Shown one piece after another: positions 46,048 through 55,770 of a DNA stretch of 64,000 bases (position 1 is the stretch's first letter; every line of letters begins with the position of its first letter). The DNA comes from Pedobacter lusitanus (lineage in GTDB: Bacteria; Bacteroidota; Bacteroidia; Sphingobacteriales; Sphingobacteriaceae): the NCBI RefSeq assembly GCF_040026395.1, contig NZ_CP157278.1, forward strand, positions 5,952,001 to 6,016,000. Reading direction: 5' to 3'. The position numbers and the translations under genes were made by a program. Below the pieces are notes generated by a model. That model saw only the letters and a program-made list of their open reading frames with translations. It did not search any database and was not told the DNA's origin.

Positions 46048-49000
46048 TTAAAAAGTCAGATTGATATTGAATCCATAGCTGCGTACTGTAGGTGACTGTA
46101 AGCCAGTTGCCGAAGTTTCGCCATTATACTGGTCTAAGTCAACGTCTTTAAATCTTTTGTCTTTGTAGAAGTACAATAAATTACGACCAACTAAAGAGAA
46201 TGAAGCTTTTTGAATGAAAGTACTGCTCAGTAATTTTTTAGGAAGCTCAAAGCCAACAGTTACTTCACGCAGTTTTGCAAATGTTTTGCTCATCAGGTTG
46301 GCCTCATCAAAATTATAATACTTACTCACGTAATCCTGAACAAACACCTTGTTGGTATTTGGCGCGAAAGCCAGGTCACCATAATTCAGGATAGCACCGG
46401 TTTTAGAATCGTAGTTGATAGAAGCTCCATTGGAAATAACCACACCTTCACCTACATAAGTACCGGTATAGCCTTTTTTGCCGTAATTAGCCCAATCCTG
46501 GTAACGTGCATCACCCAAAGCACCCTGAGCTGTTTCTATATTAGAACCTCCGCGCATGGTCTTGTTGTGCATGTAGTCTGTAGTTTTTCCACCTACGCTA
46601 CCATCAAACTGGAAACCTAAACTCCAGTTTTTATAATGGAATTTGTTGTAAATACTCCATGAATAATCTGAGTTCATATTTCCCAGGTATTGATTGGCTC
46701 CACCGTTGTTTAATGGTTTACCGGCCGCATCATTAATGATTTGTCCATCTTTTGTTCTGACAAAGGCAGTTCCGTATAACTTATCTGTACGGTCGCCTTC
46801 ATGGAAGAAGGTGTTATAAGTATCCTGTCCCGGAGGCAGCTCTTTGTACACACGTTTAAAAGTTGACCAGTTAACCAGGACATCCCAGCCAAAGCCACCC
46901 ATATCCTTAATTGGCGTACCGCTTAGAGAAACTTCATAACCTGTTTTCCTGGTTTTTAAAGCATTCAGGTATAATAAGGTATAACCTGTTGCTGTAGAAA
47001 TCTGGTTAGGCAGAATCTTTGGTCCATCTATATACTGGAAAGCAGTTGCGCTTAAACCTAATCTGTTAGCTAAGAACTTAATATCAAAACCTTCTTCATA
47101 GTTGACACGGGTACTGGTTTTAATTCCATTCTGATACAGATAATCAGGGCCGTAACCAGCTGCCTGGTTATTATAAGGCTTATTGATATTAAAGGCCGTA
47201 TTTAAAGAGTAATCAGGTCCGTTGTACGGAGACATATAAACGTTACCATAACCCAGAGGATTATTGGTCAGGTTAGCACCTGTCTGTCCGCCAAATGCGG
47301 TAATTGAGCTGAAAGGAGCAGGGCCGATAGTTGCACTGCTGGCATCTGTACGTACATTGGAAAATGATGCTCTCGCTTTCAGGAAAGAAATGAAGTCTGG
47401 CATTTTCACATAGTCAGAAACTACAGTAGCCAGTGATATACTTGGATAATAATAAGTTGTAGGCGTCTGGAAAGCTGATGATTTATCTATCCTGCCTGTT
47501 GTAGATAGTGTTGCATATTTACCAAAGGATGCATCCAATGAGAAATAACCACTAAATACCATCATGCTGGAATTAAAGCTGGTAGACTGTACCGGGTTTT
47601 TAGAGTTACTGAATGCATAAACTTCAGGTACATTCAGATAGTCAGTTGATGTCCAGCTTGAATTATAGGATAAGTTACGCAGATTCGTTCCTACCAAACC
47701 TGAAAGATTTACGAAGTTCTTGATGTTATAATTGAAGTTTAACAATAACTCATTGTTGTTTTCAAATAAATTACGTCTGTCTTCACGGTAATCTCCCTGA
47801 TTTCCTTCACGTCCGTAAGGGTGAGCAGAGAATGGGAGTTTTTCTGTACGTAAAATACTGTAAGTATCGAATTGTGAACGTAATGTAGCATTCAGGTGAT
47901 TGTCAATTTTGAAGTTTGCAGAAAGATAACCGTAAACATCATTTTTATGGTGTCCGCGCAACCACTTTTCTGTCATCAGATAAGGGTTGTGGTAACGCTG
48001 ATATTCTGCAAATTGAGATTGTACACCTTCTTTTCCCGGTTGCCAGATCGCTTTAATGTCCGGAGCATTTACATCCCAGTCTGCACCAGTCCAGATAGCT
48101 GTACTGTAGATTAAACTTGAAGGTCCGTAATCTGCATCAGGAAAGTTATCTGTGTATTGTCTGTTAAAGTCAAGGTTACCTTCAATCTTAAGTCTCGGAC
48201 TTGGATTAAATGCACCATACATATTGAAATTGACAATACCCAGTCCGCTATTTGGAATATAGCTTGATTGTTTTGATTGAGAAACTGAGAATCTGGTTGT
48301 ATAAGTATCGCCTGTAGCACTCAATGAGACGTTATTATTAGTTTGATAACCTGTCTTCAGGAAGTTCTTTAAATTGTTTTTACCTCTTGCAGTGTATGGA
48401 GTTGCCTGTCTGACACCATTAATCACAGGGCTATCATACTGAGGGATCAGTTGTCCCGCGAAATAAGGACCCCAGATATCATAATCACCATCTACACCAC
48501 CTGGTGCACCACCTTTACCATCTACAAACATATATTGGGTGTTTTCACCAGCACCATAAGAGTTTTGTAAACGTGGGAAAGTTAAAAATCCACTGTTAAT
48601 TACCGTACTGCTGTTGACGTCAACAGTCAGGCCCTTTTTGTTTTTATCACCTTTTTTTGTGGTGATTAATATGGCACCATTTACTGCACGGCTACCGTAC
48701 AGGGCTGCTGCTGCCGGGCCTTTTAATACCGTATAGGTTTCGATGTCATCCGGGCTGATATTCCAGGTATCTGTATTGATCGGGAATCCGTCTACAACAT
48801 ATAAGGTAAGTTTATCACCACGGATCATTACGTTAGGTTCTCTTAATACCTCTGGAGAAGGGCCAACTGATAAACCAGCAACTTTACCTACCAGACCACT
48901 GATCGGGTTAGGATCACGTGCTTTCAGGAGGTCGCCGCCATCAACTGTCTGTAAGGCATAGCCAACTCTTTTGGTGTCTTTCTTTACACCTAAGGCAGTA

Positions 49001-49329
49001 ACTACTACCTCAGAAAGAGCTTTGCTGTCACTTTTTAAACTGACATTGATCAATGACTCATCACCAACGATAATTTGTGTTTTCTGATAGCCAAGATATT
49101 GGAAGGATACGGTTTGTCCTTTCTTAGCGCTTAAAAGAAAGTGGCCGTTCATGTCCGTTACTGTGCCAGTTTTAGTTCCATCAACCAAAACACTTACCCC
49201 AGGTAAGGATTGTTTGGTTTCATCAGTAACTGTACCTGAGATTTTAATTTGTGCCGCCAGTGAGATTGGGGCAAGCAAAAATAAGCATACAGTGATTACT
49301 TGTTTTAATTGCTTGTAAAGTTGTTTCAT
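46048..49329 (-). CDS. SusC/RagA-family TonB-dependent outer-membrane transporter
   Basis: The 1093-residue protein has a signal peptide ending SLAAQ, a carboxypeptidase-D-like domain (ISGTVTDETKQSLPGVSVLV), the SusC linker LSEVVVTALGVKKDTKRVGY and a plug with VMIRGDKLTLYVVDGFPINT and LKGPAAAALYGSRAVNGAIL. A large barrel ends in YGFNINLTF. It imports what the neighbouring SusD-like lipoprotein binds. Together the two form a pair without glycoside hydrolases or an anti-sigma gene. A two-component system is divergent upstream. Confidence 0.95.
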   Translation of the reverse strand: MKQLYKQLKQVITVCLFLLAPISLAAQIKISGTVTDETKQSLPGVSVLVDGTKTGTVTDMNGHFLLSAKKGQTVSFQYLGYQKTQIIVGDESLINVSLKSDSKALSEVVVTALGVKKDTKRVGYALQTVDGGDLLKARDPNPISGLVGKVAGLSVGPSPEVLREPNVMIRGDKLTLYVVDGFPINTDTWNISPDDIETYTVLKGPAAAALYGSRAVNGAILITTKKGDKNKKGLTVDVNSSTVINSGFLTFPRLQNSYGAGENTQYMFVDGKGGAPGGVDGDYDIWGPYFAGQLIPQYDSPVINGVRQATPYTARGKNNLKNFLKTGYQTNNNVSLSATGDTYTTRFSVSQSKQSSYIPNSGLGIVNFNMYGAFNPSPRLKIEGNLDFNRQYTDNFPDADYGPSSLIYSTAIWTGADWDVNAPDIKAIWQPGKEGVQSQFAEYQRYHNPYLMTEKWLRGHHKNDVYGYLSANFKIDNHLNATLRSQFDTYSILRTEKLPFSAHPYGREGNQGDYREDRRNLFENNNELLLNFNYNIKNFVNLSGLVGTNLRNLSYNSSWTSTDYLNVPEVYAFSNSKNPVQSTSFNSSMMVFSGYFSLDASFGKYATLSTTGRIDKSSAFQTPTTYYYPSISLATVVSDYVKMPDFISFLKARASFSNVRTDASSATIGPAPFSSITAFGGQTGANLTNNPLGYGNVYMSPYNGPDYSLNTAFNINKPYNNQAAGYGPDYLYQNGIKTSTRVNYEEGFDIKFLANRLGLSATAFQYIDGPKILPNQISTATGYTLLYLNALKTRKTGYEVSLSGTPIKDMGGFGWDVLVNWSTFKRVYKELPPGQDTYNTFFHEGDRTDKLYGTAFVRTKDGQIINDAAGKPLNNGGANQYLGNMNSDYSWSIYNKFHYKNWSLGFQFDGSVGGKTTDYMHNKTMRGGSNIETAQGALGDARYQDWANYGKKGYTGTYVGEGVVISNGASINYDSKTGAILNYGDLAFAPNTNKVFVQDYVSKYYNFDEANLMSKTFAKLREVTVGFELPKKLLSSTFIQKASFSLVGRNLLYFYKDKRFKDVDLDQYNGETSATGLQSPTVRSYGFNINLTF

Positions 49330-49741
49330 CTACCTTGTTTTTTTTGAAATAAATTTTGTTTCATTTTTTTTGGCTCGGAATTAATGGTGTTGAAGCTGTC
49401 ATAAATTGTATGATGGTTTCAAGTAGCAATACTAAACTTTGTTTATTAAAACTAAACCAATTTAGTATTATGTATACTTAAACTTTTGGCAGATTTTCCT
49501 TATCAAAATGAGCTTTTAGCAACAGGTCTGTTACCTAATGTTAACAGTGTCTTAACAAGCAGCTAACACAGAGCTTTTATTGGGGTAGGGCAGTGTTTTT
49601 ATTGAGCTGAAAATTATCAATTGATATGATCGGTTGAGGGTATATGGTTCATGTTTCTGGCCCTTAGCTGTACGATTAGTCATTTAAGGAGTATCAGCTA
49701 TTAAGAAATTATGCTCACATTTGTCCTTTATTTATAGGCTT
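49330..49741. other. Divergent intergenic region (412 bp) between susC-like and response-regulator genes
   Basis: No gene is seen. It contains an inverted repeat AATACTAAA (49428-49436) and TTTAGTATT (49461-49469), with an extra ACTAAAC between the arms (49451-49457). These repeated ACTAAAC/TTTAGT units could be binding sites for the adjacent response regulator. Promoters for both units must lie here. Confidence 0.45.
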
Positions 49742-50425
49742 ATGCACATATTGGTTATTGAAGATGAACAAAGAGTAGCTGAACTGATCAAAAAGGGACT
49801 GGAAGAACTCGGATTTCATATTACACTCGCCTTTGATGGAGAAATGGGTAAGAAACTGGCATTGACAAAGACTTATGACCTGATCCTGATGGATTTGATC
49901 CTGCCAAAGATTAATGGTATTGACCTTTGTAAAGAAGTGCGGATAGCCCGGCCTGATATTCCTATCATTATGCTGACTGCTTTAGGTACTACAGATGATA
50001 AAGTGGAGGGCTTTGATGCTGGTGCGGATGATTATCTGGTTAAACCATTTGATTTCAGAGAACTGCATGCAAGAATCCGGGCGTTAATTAAAAGAAACCA
50101 GACACAGAATAATACTTTTAATCAGGGTTTTGTTTTGCGTTTTGCAGATCTGGAAATGAACCTTGAAACCAAACTGGTCAAAAGAAATGATGTACCTATA
50201 GATCTTACACCCAAAGAGTTTCGGCTGCTTGAATATATGATGGGAAATTCTGAACGTGTTTTATCCAGAACAGAAATTGCCGAAAAGGTTTGGGATACTT
50301 TTGATTCAGGTACAAACTTTATTGATGTTTATATCAATTACCTGAGAAAAAAGATAGATAAGAACTACGATGTGAAGCTGATTCATACTAAACCGGGTAT
50401 GGGTTTTATATTTAAAGAAGGATGA
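49742..50425 (+). CDS. OmpR/PhoB-family response regulator
   Basis: I start at the ATG at 49742 (MHILVIEDEQ), 227 residues; a TTG 21 bases upstream is less likely. The receiver domain has the acidic pair in VIEDE, the phosphoacceptor Asp in DLILMDLILPKINGIDL, and the Lys in DYLVKPFDFREL. The C-terminal half is a winged helix DNA-binding domain (LTPKEFRLLEYMMGNSERVL, then FIDVYINYLRKKID). The sensor kinase gene overlaps it by four bases (ATGA). Its target is not known; the divergent SusCD operon and the RND efflux genes 10 kb downstream are both possible. Confidence 0.95.
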   Translation: MHILVIEDEQRVAELIKKGLEELGFHITLAFDGEMGKKLALTKTYDLILMDLILPKINGIDLCKEVRIARPDIPIIMLTALGTTDDKVEGFDAGADDYLVKPFDFRELHARIRALIKRNQTQNNTFNQGFVLRFADLEMNLETKLVKRNDVPIDLTPKEFRLLEYMMGNSERVLSRTEIAEKVWDTFDSGTNFIDVYINYLRKKIDKNYDVKLIHTKPGMGFIFKEG

Positions 50426-51789
50426 AGATAAGAGCAAAACTTTTGTTATTGTTTCTGACACTTTTTGGCGCTTTGCTTTTGGCATTCGCGGTGTTTATTT
50501 ATGTATCTACTGCGCAAAACAGAAAAGATCAGTATTATAAACATTTAAAGAGAGAAGCAGTTACAAAAGCAAATCTGCTTTTTGATGCTAAAGTACCTCC
50601 GGCAGTATTACAGTTGATTTATAAGAACTCTGTCAATTCTTTATTTGAAGAAGAAGTAGCGGTATATGATACTTCTTTTAAACTGCTTTATCACGATGCT
50701 GTACAGATAGACAAGGTTAAAGAGACAAAAAAAATGATTGATCAGATTATCCGGCAAAAGGAAATTACCTTTGAACAGGGGTCTTTGCAGGTTGTGGGGC
50801 TTTTATATCTGCATAAGGGTAAAACTTATGTGATTACTGCAGCTGCAAATGATAAGTATGGTTTGAACCGTCTGGAAGAGTTTAAGTATACTTTGATAAT
50901 TTCATTCATCATTATTATAAGTCTGACTATTGCTGCAGGATATTATTTTGTAGGGAAGGCATTGAATCCTGTAGCTGAGATAGTCGATAAGGTGGAAGAA
51001 ATTACAGCCACCAATCTGTATAAAAGAGTTCAGGTTAAAAACGAAAAGGACGAGATAGGTGAGCTTGCGATTACCTTTAATAATATGCTCGACAGGCTGG
51101 AACAATCTTTTGATGGGCAGAAAAGTTTTGTCAGTAATATTTCTCATGAACTGAGAACCCCACTGGCAACAATAGTAGGGGAGCTACAGCTGGCCCTGAT
51201 CCGTGAACGAAGTGTTGAAGAATATAAAGAGATAATCCATTTATCCCTGAGCGATGCACAGCGGCTGGTCAGATTATCAAATGGTCTGCTTGATCTGGCA
51301 AAAGCCAGCTATGATCAGACTACAGTCAGTATGAAAGAGTTAAGATTTGATGAATTACTGATGGATGCCAGAGAAGCCGTAATGAAAACCAGTGAAGACT
51401 ATAAAGTTGATATCGTCTTTGACAGGGAAATTGATGACGACGATGATATTTCTGTTAAAGGCAACGAGTATTTATTGAAGGTGGCTTTTATCAATCTGAT
51501 GGAAAATGCCTGCAAGTTTTCTGCTGATCATCATTGTATGGTAAGTATAGATTTTGACCATGATCAGGTTAAGCTGCGTTTTAAAGATTCAGGCATAGGT
51601 ATCCCGAAAGAAGAAATGGACCATATTTTTTCTGCCTTTTACAGAGGAAAAAATAAGGATTTTAGTCCTGGAAATGGTATTGGTTTGTCGTTAACCCAGA
51701 AAATTATCTCCATGCATAATGGTGTTATCGGGGTAGATTCTATTGTAGATACAGGCAGTGTGTTTACAATTGAAATACCTCATGTATAA
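50422..51789 (+). CDS. Sensor histidine kinase
   Basis: The 455-residue protein has an N-terminal membrane span (about residues 7-28), a periplasmic sensor loop to about residue 155, and a second span (about 157-178). A HAMP linker and a HisKA domain with the phosphorylated His in SNISHELRTPLAT follow. The HATPase domain has the N box FINLMENACKFS, the G1 box DSGIGIPKEE and the G2 box GNGIGLSLTQK. It is translationally coupled to the response regulator. The ligand is unknown; the sensor loop has no recognisable PAS or metal-binding motif. Confidence 0.95.
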   Translation: MKIRAKLLLLFLTLFGALLLAFAVFIYVSTAQNRKDQYYKHLKREAVTKANLLFDAKVPPAVLQLIYKNSVNSLFEEEVAVYDTSFKLLYHDAVQIDKVKETKKMIDQIIRQKEITFEQGSLQVVGLLYLHKGKTYVITAAANDKYGLNRLEEFKYTLIISFIIIISLTIAAGYYFVGKALNPVAEIVDKVEEITATNLYKRVQVKNEKDEIGELAITFNNMLDRLEQSFDGQKSFVSNISHELRTPLATIVGELQLALIRERSVEEYKEIIHLSLSDAQRLVRLSNGLLDLAKASYDQTTVSMKELRFDELLMDAREAVMKTSEDYKVDIVFDREIDDDDDISVKGNEYLLKVAFINLMENACKFSADHHCMVSIDFDHDQVKLRFKDSGIGIPKEEMDHIFSAFYRGKNKDFSPGNGIGLSLTQKIISMHNGVIGVDSIVDTGSVFTIEIPHV

Positions 51790-51840
51790 TGTTCTTATCT
51801 GCTGCTACACCAACCGATCTTTTAGACACTAAAGACACAA

Positions 51841-51876
51841 GGCGGACTAAATGTTAGGATTGATATTTAGTCCGCC
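51841..51876. terminator. Stem-loop between convergent kinase and GMC genes
   Basis: GGCGGACTAAAT (51841-51852) pairs perfectly with ATTTAGTCCGCC (51865-51876) with a 12-base loop. It lies between the stops of the kinase gene (51789) and the leftward GMC gene (51894) and can serve both. Confidence 0.7.
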
Positions 51877-51893
51877 AGGAACGTAGAATCTGG

Positions 51894-53444
51894 CTAAGGC
51901 TGCATTCTTGCTGCTATAACCTCTGCTGTTACAATCACAGCAGGATTTGGATTGATAAAGGGTACATTTGGGAACAGAGAGGCATCTACGACCCGTAATT
52001 TCTCCACACCATAAACTCTTCCCTGAGTATCTGTTACTGCCTGTGGATCATCCATGGTTCCCATAGGAGCTGTTGATGTAGGGTGCTGATATACATTGAT
52101 ATGCTGTCTTATACTCTCAGCTAATTCGGCGTCACTTTCCCGATGTAATCCAGGTGTTAATTCCTGGAGAGTATAATTTGAAAAAGGCATGGTATTTGCA
52201 ATTTTACGTGCCAGACGAACACCTTCAATCATACGTATCATATCTTCCTCATCCGAGAGTAATTTTAAATCAATTAAGGGCTTTGAAGAAGGATTGAGAT
52301 CCTGAAGGGTGAAATGACCCCGGCTACGAACACTAAGGAGTGCTACACTTAAAGTAAAACCAACACCCGTTGGGCTTTCCATTGGCAGAAAATGTTCTGG
52401 TACAAGGGCAATATCTAGTTCACCGGGTTCGGCGCGCGAGCTACTTGTCCAAAGTTGTGACCCTGCAATAGGATGGGCGCTGTTAAGCATACTGTTCTCT
52501 GGCGCAGCATAGGCAGAAAAGTAAAATGGATGTTCACGAAGATTCATTCCTACCGGAGCATCGTAAACTACTTCTACACCTAATCGTTTTAACTCTTTTT
52601 CCGGACCTATACCCGATCGTATCAGGATAGCTGCGGTGCCATAAGTACCAGCACAAAGCACAATTTCTCCACCACGTAAATGTGTTCCATCTGTAAGTAT
52701 AATCCCTTTTGCCTGATTCCCTTCAAAAAATACCCGGTCAACTAATGTTTCAGATAAGATAGTTAAATTAGGACGTTTCCTTACCTCGTTATCTAAATAC
52801 ACTATTCCGGTATTCATGCGTACACCGTTAATTATATTCATGGCTAATGGCCCTGCTCCTTCATTTGCAGTAGGGTCATTAAAGTCTGTAACTTCCGGGT
52901 AGCCCAAAAATGTAGCCGCAGAAATAAAGGTATTTTGTAAGGGAGTGATATAGTCACGTGACATTAAATGAATTGGAAAGTCTCCTTCACGACCATGCCA
53001 TTGATCACTGCCACCAACACAACGCTCCATACTCCGGTAATATGGGAGTACTTCTTCAAACGACCAGTCTTGTAGTCCGTTACGTGCCCATACCTCATAA
53101 TTTTTCTTTGGCGGACGAATGGCAAGAGCAGCATTCACCGCAGAACTGCCACCTAATACTTTTCCGCGAGGCAAATCGATTATTGGGGTAATACCATATG
53201 GTAAACTCTGATACCCCCAATCGTATTGGGGAGCTCCGGGAGCCGCTATCAAATTAGCATTATAGAGTACCTCAGGATATGCATCTGGTAGTGGTGCAGT
53301 CCCGGCTTCTACCAGCAAAACCTGATAGTGGCCATTTTGACTAAGGCGTTTTGCCATTACTGCTCCAGCCGACCCAGCTCCGACAATAATGTAATCGTAA
53401 GGTACCGGGTTGGAATTGTCTTTAATTGTTGCTTCGTTTTTCAT
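51894..53444 (-). CDS. GMC-family FAD oxidoreductase (choline dehydrogenase-like)
   Basis: The 516-residue protein has the FAD-binding start YDYIIVGAGSAGAVMAKRLS, the GMC signature region RGKVLGGSSAVNAALAIR and the second signature VLCAGTYGTAAILIRSGIGP. The C-terminal catalytic region has the His in QHPTSTAPMGT and the conserved RVVDASLFPNVPFINPNPAV. No signal peptide. GMC enzymes oxidise alcohols, aldehydes or sugars. It is the third gene of a leftward unit that also contains a SnoaL-like protein and a second GMC enzyme. The substrate is not known. Confidence 0.93.
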   Translation of the reverse strand: MKNEATIKDNSNPVPYDYIIVGAGSAGAVMAKRLSQNGHYQVLLVEAGTAPLPDAYPEVLYNANLIAAPGAPQYDWGYQSLPYGITPIIDLPRGKVLGGSSAVNAALAIRPPKKNYEVWARNGLQDWSFEEVLPYYRSMERCVGGSDQWHGREGDFPIHLMSRDYITPLQNTFISAATFLGYPEVTDFNDPTANEGAGPLAMNIINGVRMNTGIVYLDNEVRKRPNLTILSETLVDRVFFEGNQAKGIILTDGTHLRGGEIVLCAGTYGTAAILIRSGIGPEKELKRLGVEVVYDAPVGMNLREHPFYFSAYAAPENSMLNSAHPIAGSQLWTSSSRAEPGELDIALVPEHFLPMESPTGVGFTLSVALLSVRSRGHFTLQDLNPSSKPLIDLKLLSDEEDMIRMIEGVRLARKIANTMPFSNYTLQELTPGLHRESDAELAESIRQHINVYQHPTSTAPMGTMDDPQAVTDTQGRVYGVEKLRVVDASLFPNVPFINPNPAVIVTAEVIAARMQP

Positions 53445-53494
53445 GATGTTTTCTGAACCATATTGAGCATTAACAACTGTATTTTATTTAAATA

Positions 53495-53962
53495 TTACCA
53501 TACAACTGCATCACCTGGATTTGTATTTCCTTGCGGGGCCATTCCATAAGCGTAAATAGAAAACTTCCATTTCCCTTCTTTATTCTTCTTCAGAATCCAG
53601 AGCTCTCTGAAAATTGGTAACTTGGCTTCACCTGTCTTGATTTCTGTTATGGAGCCATGAGTATTGTGAGATCTGACATATCCCAAATCTCCGGATATAT
53701 AAGCGTCGATGATATTAATAATGCTATCATCATTAAATCGGATAAGTTTTATAAGGTCCTGGTAGACACTCTCTATCTCTTTGAGTCCACTAATCGGCTT
53801 TAAGTTTTCTGGAATTAATACGGAGTCTTCCGTGTAAGAATTCATAATGCTTGATACAGATCCCTGCTTCAGGGAACTATTGTAATCTGCAATGGCCTGA
53901 ATAATCTCTTTTACCTCATTTGTTAATTCAAAAGTCGCTTCTTTTAAAATTTTGTAATGCAT
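53495..53962 (-). CDS. SnoaL/DUF4440-like NTF2-fold protein
   Basis: The 155-residue protein has the NTF2-like pattern: a helix with EVKEIIQAIADYNSSLKQGS, then the motif SIMNSYTEDSVLIPENLKPI, and strands DAYISGDLGYVRSHN and ELWILKKNKEGKWKFSIYAY. Such proteins are ketosteroid isomerase-like enzymes or accessory proteins in catabolic and biosynthetic operons. It lies between two GMC oxidoreductase genes (56 bp after the first start-to-stop gap and 50 bp before the next), so it likely works on the same substrate or its product. Confidence 0.87.
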   Translation of the reverse strand: MHYKILKEATFELTNEVKEIIQAIADYNSSLKQGSVSSIMNSYTEDSVLIPENLKPISGLKEIESVYQDLIKLIRFNDDSIINIIDAYISGDLGYVRSHNTHGSITEIKTGEAKLPIFRELWILKKNKEGKWKFSIYAYGMAPQGNTNPGDAVVW

Positions 53963-54018
53963 GGTGTTGATTTTAAGTAAATAATAATTGGTACACTATT
54001 TGGAATAATTACCATCTG

Positions 54019-55545
54019 TTAATATCCTTTCTTAATCTGATCTGATAGGTATTCTGCAGCCATAATAACTGTAGCGTTGGTTGCCACAGATGGGACATCA
54101 GGGAAAATTGAAGCATCTATAACACGTAAGCTATTTATACCATGAACTCTTCCGTTTTCATTGAGTACTGCATTAGGACTGTCAACAGCTCCCATAGGCG
54201 CTGATGAAGTAATGTGTAAACATGATTCCACATTTTTATAAATCAGTTTTTTAAGTTTTTTATGGTCTGCTGGAAATGAACTGCCGTCTTTAAACAGTAT
54301 AGAAACCACTTGATCTTTGAGAGGCTCCTGTTTTAATATCCGAATAATTAATTCTATACTTTCGATTAAAATATCTAATTCTCTTTTATCAGAAAGCAAG
54401 TTCAGACTAACTCTTGGGGCACCTAGTATATTTTTAGGGTCGAGTTGCAGACTTCCCCTTGATACAGGCCGGCAACCACAGGAAATAAGACCAAAGGCCA
54501 TGCCAGTTGGAGATAATGATAAATCTGCAAAATGATTGAATCCAAGATAATGATCAAGTTCGTTATCTTTTGCTAAAGAAGATTGTTGCCAGACTTTCCC
54601 ACCAACAGGAGGTAAGGTTGCATCGTCGCCATTAATATTAATTTGCAGGTATATCTGAGGTTGATCCATTACCGATTCACCTACAGGTAAATTGGCTATT
54701 ACAGGGATTCCAAGTGCTTCCAACTGCTCTTTTGGCCCAATACCAGAGCGAAGTAAAATAGCTCCGGTACCAATTGTTCCGGCTGATAAGATTACCTCAT
54801 GCCCGCTAATAATTTTTCCTCCCGTTAAACGGACGCCGTTGCAATTACCTTCTGTAATCAATACCTTGTCTACTGTGGTATTTCCCAGAATATGTAAATT
54901 GTGCCGCTCCCGCACTGCTTCAGATAAATACGTAATTCCGGTGTTCATACGAATTCCATCCTTGACATTTAGGGAATAAATACCCACACCTTTAGGAAAG
55001 GGTATATTAAGGTCAGGTATAAAGGGGATGCCTTCATTGATAGCTGCATTAATAAACCCCTGCGCACTTTTAGTAAGTTCACTTTTGCTGAGCTGATGTA
55101 CCGGAACAGGGCCTTTTCTACCATGCCATTGATCTTCACCAAAATCTGCCGCTTCGGCCTTTTTATAATAAGGCAGGACTTGTGCAAATTCCCATCCTGT
55201 TAATCCATCGGCAGTCCACCGATCAAAATCTGATTCCGGAGCATGCACAAAAGCTCCGGCGTTTATTGTTGAGCCACCGCCCAATACCTTCGCCCGAAAT
55301 AGACCTTTAGTAGGAACCGCATACTTTATTTCTTTTGTAAGCTCCCAGACTGATGTACTGTCACCACCAACGTTTTTTGCCAATGCCAGTTGCTCCGGAA
55401 ACGCATTTGGGGGATAAGTTTCACCTGCTTCAATAAGTAACACTGATTTTTCTTTGTCCTCACTTAACCGGTTTGCTATTACTGCTCCGGCAGAACCGCC
55501 ACCTACTATAATAATATCGTAGTTTGATTGAATCTGATCTTTCAT
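54019..55545 (-). CDS. GMC-family FAD oxidoreductase (choline dehydrogenase-like)
   Basis: I start at the ATG at 55545 (508 residues), which places the FAD motif YDIIIVGGGSAGAVIANRLS near the N terminus; the longer frame adds 17 residues of poor match. It has RAKVLGGGSTINAGAFVHA, ILSAGTIGTGAILLRSGIGP, and the C-terminal HITSSAPMGA with RVIDASIFPDVPSVATNATV. It is a diverged paralogue of the GMC enzyme at 51894-53444 and the first gene of the unit. No cytochrome or signal peptide is seen, so the electron acceptor is open. Confidence 0.93.
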   Translation of the reverse strand: MKDQIQSNYDIIIVGGGSAGAVIANRLSEDKEKSVLLIEAGETYPPNAFPEQLALAKNVGGDSTSVWELTKEIKYAVPTKGLFRAKVLGGGSTINAGAFVHAPESDFDRWTADGLTGWEFAQVLPYYKKAEAADFGEDQWHGRKGPVPVHQLSKSELTKSAQGFINAAINEGIPFIPDLNIPFPKGVGIYSLNVKDGIRMNTGITYLSEAVRERHNLHILGNTTVDKVLITEGNCNGVRLTGGKIISGHEVILSAGTIGTGAILLRSGIGPKEQLEALGIPVIANLPVGESVMDQPQIYLQININGDDATLPPVGGKVWQQSSLAKDNELDHYLGFNHFADLSLSPTGMAFGLISCGCRPVSRGSLQLDPKNILGAPRVSLNLLSDKRELDILIESIELIIRILKQEPLKDQVVSILFKDGSSFPADHKKLKKLIYKNVESCLHITSSAPMGAVDSPNAVLNENGRVHGINSLRVIDASIFPDVPSVATNATVIMAAEYLSDQIKKGY

Positions 55546-55770
55546 ATTTATTATCTGTTTTATCAGTATTGTGATTAAGAAATAATCACAAGTCAAAGAT
55601 AGATGGGATGGTCTTTGAATCTAAAGACCCAAAAGGATGTTTTGATTATCAATTTGTCCGGATTTAAGCCTCTGTAATTCTAATAAATTTCTAATGAATT
55701 TCTGTTTGTCCTCTAACGGCCCTTTTTAAAGGGGTGACTTATATTTGCAGCACATTAAAAAAAACAAAAT
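55546..55770. other. Divergent intergenic region before the magnesium-transport genes
   Basis: The region separates the leftward GMC unit from the rightward metal-transport genes. It holds a short hyphenated palindrome CCCTTTTTAAAGGG (55720-55733) just before a TATATTTG box (55740-55747), where a regulator could act. No open frame of note. Confidence 0.4.
55740..55747 (+). promoter_or_regulatory. Probable -7 box of the mgtC-mgtA unit
   Basis: TATATTTG fits TAnnTTTG. Transcription would begin near 55754, giving a leader of about 130 bases before the first annotated gene at 55884. No clear -33 TTG lies at the usual distance. Confidence 0.45.
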
